Below, one piece after another: positions 61,001 through 64,000 of a DNA stretch of 64,000 nt. The position numbers and the translations under genes were made by a program. Each line of letters opens with the position of its first letter. Positions within the stretch are counted from its first letter, which is position 1. Source of the DNA: Chamaea fasciata (lineage: Eukaryota > Chordata > Aves > Passeriformes > Sylviidae); the NCBI GenBank assembly GCA_029207755.1, contig JARCOQ010000003.1:48528971-48592970 (forward strand), in the 5' to 3' direction. The notes below the pieces were generated by a model. The model ran no database searches and had not been told where the DNA came from. It saw only the letters and a program-made list of their open reading frames with translations.

Positions 61001-63619
61001 TTAATGGCTTAGCTGGTATCCATATCATTAAAGGTAAGACCAAAGGGCTGTAGCATATTCTTTACTCCTTTCAGTACAGGAGTAAAGAATATGCTCCATC
61101 TCTGTGTACTGGGAGGTTAAAAGAAGTCATACTTGTGTAATTGTACTTAACCTGCTTTTGTTTTATCAGTACTGCTTTCTGGGCTTCCTTTGTGCCCCCA
61201 GCCATGCAAACTGCTGTGCTGACTGTGGATTCCTTTTGCTGCTCCTGCTAGACAGCTCTGTCCATTTTGTGATTTTTATCTGAATTATAAGGGAAAAAAA
61301 GCTTTGAATGAGAAACAAAATAATTATATTAATCTTGAGTGTCCCACAAAATAAAAATAAAATTACTCAGCTATGAATGTGTAAAAATGCCTCTTTTCCA
61401 TGTTCTTCTAAAGTTGACATGCTGTTCGAATTTTTCCAGCTCATATCAAAGTCTTCCTTGAAAGAGAACAGGCAAACTGCCTTTTCTCTTAGTTGCCTCA
61501 CAAAAAGACAATATTCAGATTCTTTAATCTGTAGTTGGTAGGTTTGAAGTACTTTGTTACAATTTCAGGGTGGAGATAAGTGTTTCTGATAGAGTTAAGT
61601 ACTTAAAAAGAGTTACTTACAGATGTAATGCTTCTAAAATACATGAGTAGAAAAAATTGTTTGGCCTGTTTTGAACCAGATTGATAAAAACTTTGTCTGA
61701 TGAGAAACAAAAGCAGGACAAGAGGCAGAGTTCTGACCTGGAACTCCTCCCTCAGTATTACCCTTACACTCAGTCTTTGAAAGGGGGAAGCACACCTTAC
61801 ATAAAAGTGAGGCCATGAATTTAGTCTTTGTATAATTGAAAACTTATGGGTCTAATTATTATTAGTCCAAATTTAGTTGCTACAGGCAAAGAAAAGTGTA
61901 ACAGCCACACTTACTTGTGTCTACTTCTTGTCCTGCTTTTATGCTCATCTTTCTACTTAGGCTCATCTGGACCCTGAGGTCAATGGTTTCTTAGATGTGG
62001 TGGCAATGCACTGGCCAGTTGTCAATACCTTCATCAGGAGGAATAAAATGTTTATGTTGATGGTTTCTTTCTCACACAGAAATCCAGTGAGGGTCATTTT
62101 TTATTTTTGCTAGCATGTTTGCATCTTTCTCTTTCTTCATTGGTCTGCAGCTCCATGAAAACGCCAAATTTAGTGTACATGATGCCTTTTATGAATGTTA
62201 CATACTCTTTCTTTGTTCTCTTTGTTGCCCCTAAAACCAGTTTTGTCCAGCTCTAAGTCTGCATTTCTTTGACTGTGGGTGAGTTGTTTATAGCCATGGC
62301 TTTCTCATTCACTGCCAAGCCTGTGCACCATCTCTTAGCATCCCATGGCTGTACTCTACACTGCATCCTATATCTTTACTTGTCAATAGCCTCTGCTATT
62401 GTTACTAGGCCTGTATTTCCCTACACTACATCATTGTGGTAGTTGTAAATATCTCATTATACATGGAATAATTGCTTGTTCCTGCTGTCTATATAAAGCT
62501 GTGTTTGTACCACACAAAGATAAACAAAAGTTTAAAAATATACTAAAAATTAGCCATAGACATCTAATGAATTACAGAAACTGCTATCACAGCTAAACCA
62601 AGTGAAAGGTTCAGGCAGATCAATAAAAATTCAAGGGAGGCCTGACAAGCTTCAAGCTAGCAAATTCAGCACATAGCTTTTGGCTGGTTACTAGTAATTG
62701 CAATCCTGTCCCTACTGCGGGACTACACCCTTACAAATGCAACTCTTTCAATGTAAGAAGCAGTAAGTCTTGTTGACATAAAATGTTACACATCCATATA
62801 GATAGGATGATGGGTTTTGTTTTACTCTGTTAATCTGTCTTTATTCATTTCTTGTCCCTGTACTTCTCCATGTTTTAAGAGTCTCTTAAGAGTATTACTG
62901 GCTAAGTAAATTGCCATCAGTTGAGAAAAAAAATTAAAATGGATTTATTTTTTCACTGCTTTTCCATACACAACTTCAATTTTGTATTTCTTTTTAATTG
63001 ATACAAGCTATTTTCTGAGAAGTGATTGTGATGCTGGCAGCTTACATCAGTAGTTATGCTCCCTGCATGTACCTAATCATTTCTGCATTTCTGAAGTATG
63101 ACACAACTTTCATGGTTTTCACTGGGAGAGTGAATAATGCATTTGCAGTGCAAATTTAGCAGTGCATCACTGCAGTGAGTTGTAGATGATTTTTTTAAAG
63201 TGCAACATGAGATTTTTTTTTGATTTATGCAACCATGAATACATATTTTAAGATTAAGAGGTTTATAGCTCTTACAGTCACAAAAGATATTTAATTTGGA
63301 AACTGCAGTAGTCTTTGTAGAATATCATATTCTGTCTTTTACAAATTTTTTGGGGGGGAGGCGTAGAATGACTAGGAAAGAATTGCTTGAAAACAGGCAC
63401 TTACTATACAGAGTCTCTGAGAACATCTTAGTATGTTACAAGTAATGTAGCACTTGTAAGGTCATGCCTGCTTGTATATTTAAAAACCAACACAATATGT
63501 CTGTGTTTTTGCTATTCTTGTTTAATTCAGGAGAGTATGCATTGGCTGCGGAGCTGTACAGAGAAGTACTAAGATCATCTGAAGAGCACAAAGAAAAGCT
63601 CAAAACAGATTCCTTGCAA
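37885..63619 (+). CDS. SHPRH: SHPRH spliced coding region, exons for residues 1-1080 (3' end outside window)
   Basis: SHPRH is a nuclear SNF2-family ATPase with linker-histone (H15), PHD and RING domains. It is a RAD5-type E3 ligase that extends ubiquitin chains on PCNA in replication-damage tolerance. I place 14 coding exons (listed separately) whose lengths total 3240 bases and whose phases all agree, giving 1080 codons of a protein that is about 1680 residues in mammals. Order: acidic N-terminal region; first part of the SNF2 domain with Walker A DEMGLGKT (Lys381); H15 domain about 443-515; variable linker; PHD finger about 672-720; second SNF2 part with DEAQ (832-835) and the 'SGTPVQ' motif III. 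The RING finger and C-terminal helicase lobe are still to come after 64000. All introns are GT-AG except intron 3, which is GC-AG. No stop or frameshift is seen. Confidence 0.96.
38524..38918 (+). other. SHPRH intron 1
   Basis: A GT-AG intron of 395 bases, AT-rich. No repeat or RNA gene is recognised. Confidence 0.85.
38919..39048 (+). CDS. SHPRH: SHPRH exon, residues 214-256
   Basis: Begins [15 protein letters not shown], matching mammalian SHPRH ([15 protein letters not shown]). Acceptor TTTCACAG, donor CCAG|GTAATG, phase 1 out. It is part of the region before the SNF2 domain. Confidence 0.95.
41710..42180 (-). mobile_element. CR1 LINE 3' fragment, minus strand
   Basis: The plus strand shows the reversed CR1 pattern: 'ggtgactcaaccacttccct', 'tgaggccatttcttcttgtt', 'ccccaactccttcagctgct' and 'gctctggataagctccagca'. 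The tail end (left) is decayed. It lies antisense in SHPRH intron 2. Confidence 0.93.
44239..44695 (+). mobile_element. Solo LTR of an avian endogenous retrovirus (copy 2)
   Basis: The start 'tgtcctggttccagttggga' followed by 'tagagctagttttcttctta', the middle 'gggagcatggccaggacagc', the 'gtgagcaattgtattgtgtg' segment and a 3' 'ttattaaactgtt' poly-A region are hallmarks of a widespread bird ERV LTR. It belongs to the same family as 21430-21964. An ATT microsatellite (44624-44648) lies in its 3' part. Its right edge ends about 165 bases before the next SHPRH exon. Confidence 0.85.
44624..44648. repeat. ATT microsatellite in LTR copy 2
   Basis: About six ATT units with one interruption. This position is a normal site of ATT expansion in the LTR family. 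Confidence 0.85.
44860..45078 (+). CDS. SHPRH: SHPRH exon, residues 257-329
   Basis: An acidic stretch ([15 protein letters not shown]) leads into '[21 protein letters not shown]', the entry into the SNF2 ATPase domain. The acceptor is TGTGTGCAG. The donor is GC, not GT: AGTG|GCAAGT at 45079-45084. Using it restores phase 1 and joins in frame to the next exon ([12 protein letters not shown]). A GT two codons further would break the frame. Confidence 0.93.
45079..45397 (+). other. SHPRH intron 3, GC-AG type
   Basis: 319 bases with donor GCAAGT and acceptor TCTCCATAG. Reading through gives a stop after 12 codons. Confidence 0.85.
45398..45476 (+). CDS. SHPRH: SHPRH exon, residues 330-355
   Basis: Encodes [20 protein letters not shown] and on to 'NPFTG', matching the mammalian SNF2 domain. 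The donor is TG|GTACGT, phase 2, and completes a Cys codon with the next exon. Confidence 0.95.
45477..46263 (+). other. SHPRH intron 4
   Basis: 787 bases, AT-rich, GT-AG. No feature recognised. Confidence 0.85.
46264..46414 (+). CDS. SHPRH: SHPRH exon with Walker A motif, residues 356-406
   Basis: Contains [19 protein letters not shown], helicase motif I. Lys381 is the ATP-binding lysine. The exon ends at 'LPE' with donor GAG|GTAAAG, phase 0. Confidence 0.97.
46415..47755 (+). other. SHPRH intron 5
   Basis: 1.3 kb, containing the 11-bp minisatellite at 46761-46818. Nothing else is supported. Confidence 0.8.
46761..46818. repeat. Minisatellite, about 11-bp unit
   Basis: About five tandem copies of AGACACATTTT with single-base differences and one shortened unit. 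Confidence 0.88.
47756..47861 (+). CDS. SHPRH: SHPRH exon, residues 407-441
   Basis: Starts [10 protein letters not shown] (mammal GKVVNYFIPS), then a Lys-rich linker before the H15 domain. The acceptor is TGTATTAG, donor CCCA|GTAAGT, phase 1. Confidence 0.92.
47862..48359 (+). other. SHPRH intron 6
   Basis: 498 bases, GT-AG, no feature recognised. Confidence 0.85.
48360..48616 (+). CDS. SHPRH: SHPRH exon with linker-histone (H15) domain, residues 442-527
   Basis: Encodes a winged-helix H15 domain: '[19 protein letters not shown]', '[12 protein letters not shown]', '[13 protein letters not shown]' and '[16 protein letters not shown]'. The basic tail follows. H15 is inserted in the SNF2 core of SHPRH and is thought to contact linker DNA. 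Donor CAG|GTAAAA, phase 0. Confidence 0.96.
48992..49031. repeat. Poly-A tract, 40 bases
   Basis: Longest homopolymer in the window, directly touching the 3' end (on the minus strand) of the CR1 copy. CR1 elements do not normally end in a homopolymer tail. Confidence 0.95.
49033..49945 (-). mobile_element. CR1 LINE 3' fragment, about 0.9 kb, minus strand
   Basis: Longest clear CR1 in the window. The plus strand begins 'gcttgggttggaagggactt' and runs through 'ccctgttccagtgtctcact', 'cttctccaggctgaacaatc' and 'tgcaaatttgctgagggtgc', the reverse-strand order of CR1. The minus-strand frames at 49447-49827 translate its ORF2 end ([12 protein letters not shown] is the post-RT segment). It is 5' truncated, without endonuclease or catalytic RT core. 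Confidence 0.95.
50006..50701 (+). CDS. SHPRH: SHPRH exon with PHD finger, residues 528-759
   Basis: The largest internal exon. The first 140 codons are a polar, low-conservation linker rich in Ser, Glu and Lys. Then '[14 protein letters not shown]' opens the PHD finger (about 672-720) with the Cys-Cys...His-Cys...Cys-Cys ligand order ending PFYCPHCL. It is followed by '[20 protein letters not shown]', helicase motif Ia region. The linker lacks the acidic and poly-Tyr run I recall from mammals. Donor CTG|GTAAGA, phase 0. Confidence 0.95.
50702..53161 (+). other. SHPRH intron 8
   Basis: 2.5 kb, AT-rich, GT-AG. I recognise no repeat or RNA gene. Confidence 0.8.
53162..53413 (+). CDS. SHPRH: SHPRH exon with DEAQ motif, residues 760-843, unusually GC-rich
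   Basis: Begins [15 protein letters not shown] and includes '[19 protein letters not shown]' and '[14 protein letters not shown]'. DEAQ (832-835) is helicase motif II, the Walker B equivalent, in the form expected for this protein. By my count about 70 of 84 codons end in G or C, while flanking introns are AT-rich and the Walker A exon is near 34%. Protein sequence is normal, so only synonymous composition is odd. Confidence 0.96.
53414..54195 (+). other. SHPRH intron 9
   Basis: 782 bases, GT-AG (GTATGA to TCATTAG). No feature recognised. Confidence 0.85.
54196..54274 (+). CDS. SHPRH: SHPRH exon, residues 844-869
   Basis: Encodes [20 protein letters not shown] and VQRGLE. 'SGTPVQ' is helicase motif III. 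Donor GAAG|GTGAGA, phase 1. Confidence 0.95.
55459..56694 (+). mobile_element. Candidate long LTR or ERV-derived insertion
   Basis: Starts 'tgtcatgggttgaaacagta', like the 5' edge of a bird LTR. It has a TATA box (55599-55605) followed by a GC-rich CpG-containing segment (about 55640-55890), and an AATAAA at 56636-56641 near the right end, which I place at a CA (56694). The order U3, TATA, GC-rich leader, poly-A signal fits a long LTR. No retroviral protein is readable and I see no target-site duplication, so the borders and identity are tentative. It lies in the same direction as SHPRH. Confidence 0.45.
56442..56463. repeat. T10-A12 palindromic tract
   Basis: Ten T are followed directly by twelve A, giving a perfect self-complementary AT tract within the candidate LTR. 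Confidence 0.85.
57663..57826 (+). CDS. SHPRH: SHPRH exon, residues 870-924
   Basis: Encodes [20 protein letters not shown], then '[19 protein letters not shown]' and '[11 protein letters not shown]', as in mammals. Acceptor TTCTTGGCAG, donor CAA|GTAAAT, phase 0. Confidence 0.95.
57827..57915 (+). other. SHPRH intron 11, 89 bases
   Basis: The shortest intron seen, with a T-rich tract and acceptor TTTCAG. Confidence 0.9.
57916..58172 (+). CDS. SHPRH: SHPRH exon, residues 925-1009
   Basis: Encodes [20 protein letters not shown] and '[13 protein letters not shown]', '[20 protein letters not shown]' and '[11 protein letters not shown]'. Highly conserved with mammals. Donor AAAG|GTGAAT, phase 2. 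Confidence 0.96.
58173..60911 (+). other. SHPRH intron 12
   Basis: 2.7 kb. It holds a possible 5S-derived fragment (58292-58372). The minus-strand 153-codon frame at 59159-59620 is not a known protein. Confidence 0.75.
58292..58372 (+). repeat. Possible 5S rRNA-derived SINE or 5S pseudogene fragment
   Basis: The segment 'gatctgacctcagaagctga' followed by 'acagggc' and, further on, 'ggtcattagt' resembles the internal-control region of 5S rRNA (TCTCGGAAGCTAAGCAGGG, then GGTTAGTA). Such heads occur in 5S-derived SINEs of amniotes such as AmnSINE1. The match is partial and decays on both sides. Confidence 0.4.
60912..61033 (+). CDS. SHPRH: SHPRH exon, residues 1010-1050
   Basis: Encodes [20 protein letters not shown] and '[21 protein letters not shown]'. 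Acceptor CTCCTTTCAG, donor AAAG|GTAAGA, phase 1. A strong hairpin starts 18 bases into the following intron. Confidence 0.96.
61034..63530 (+). other. SHPRH intron 13
   Basis: 2.5 kb. Contains the hairpin at 61052-61095. Otherwise no repeat or gene is recognised. Confidence 0.8.
61052..61095 (+). repeat. Perfect 18-bp inverted repeat with 8-base loop
   Basis: The left arm AGCATATTCTTTACTCCT (61052-61069) and right arm AGGAGTAAAGAATATGCT (61078-61095) are exact reverse complements, separated by TTCAGTAC. It begins 18 bases after the last base of the exon (donor GT at 61034-61035). Confidence 0.97.
63531..63619 (+). CDS. SHPRH: SHPRH exon, residues 1051-1080
   Basis: Encodes [20 protein letters not shown] and '[10 protein letters not shown]', matching mammals. 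Acceptor TTTAATTCAG, donor CAA|GTGAGT, phase 0. It is the last exon in the window. Confidence 0.96.
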
Positions 63620-64000
63620 GTGAGTGAGCATTGAAATGTAAGAGAGATGTAGTTAAGAACTGGAATACTTTAGATTTAATTTAACAGGTCAGTCTTTTCT
63701 TCCTCCCAGTGGTGTGCTGAATTACTCTTTCAGCCTGCTGTAATCACAATCTTTTGATAGGAATCTGTCCATGACCGCCACGTTTCCTTTTTTTTGGACA
63801 ACAAGAAAAGCTACTGTGTTTCTAAAAACCTCCTTGTGAGTTTTCTTGATGTCCCTGAAGCAGTGTATGATCTCCACCTGCTGTTCTGCAGTATAGTTAA
63901 CAAGCTGAATTCCTAGTCTGGTGCATGTGACTGTGATTGTTCACGCTAACAGTGTTATATTACATCCTGCAATTACAGAATGCAGGGTTTGTACTGAGAG
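63620..64000 (+). other. SHPRH intron 14, cut by the window end
   Basis: No further SHPRH exon (the next should begin RLHATHNLMELL) is found before 64000. Confidence 0.8.

Overview
The window is avian nuclear DNA. It carries many chicken-repeat-1 (CR1) LINE fragments ending in the ATTCTRTG-type 3' tail, LTRs of a family typical of birds, AT-rich introns and CpG-island promoters. Two conserved vertebrate genes lie head to head, as their orthologues do in mammals (GRM1 next to SHPRH on human 6q24). I do not assign a species.

Layout. Positions 1-13278 are GRM1 intron (minus strand). They hold one old, badly decayed CR1-like LINE (about 5360-7092) and little else I can name. Positions 13279-13978 are the first coding exon of GRM1 (metabotropic glutamate receptor 1): the signal peptide and the first 233 residues of the glutamate-binding domain. 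A CpG island at about 14840-15830 is the likely GRM1 promoter or 5'UTR region. About 15.9-34.7 kb is intergenic, with CR1 fragments, one ERV LTR (21430-21964) and long homopolymers. A second CpG island (about 34750-36130) is the likely SHPRH promoter, and a CpG-rich CR1 fragment is built into its upstream edge. From 37854 to the window end is SHPRH (plus strand). I place 14 coding exons whose phases all join into one 1080-codon reading frame. The RING finger and C-terminal helicase lobe lie beyond position 64000.

The two genes share no pathway. GRM1 is a postsynaptic class C GPCR; SHPRH is a nuclear RAD5-type SNF2 ATPase and ubiquitin ligase acting on PCNA at stalled replication forks. They share only the intervening regulatory space.

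Most notable observations: a perfect 18-bp hairpin 18 nt inside a SHPRH intron; a GC-AG intron in SHPRH; one SHPRH exon (53162-53413) with GC3 of about 83% between AT-rich introns while a compared exon is near 34%; a SHPRH linker unlike the mammalian one as I remember it; and a CR1 copy in the promoter CpG island that has kept many CpGs. I found no previously undescribed multi-gene system here. The content is two known genes plus bird repeats.
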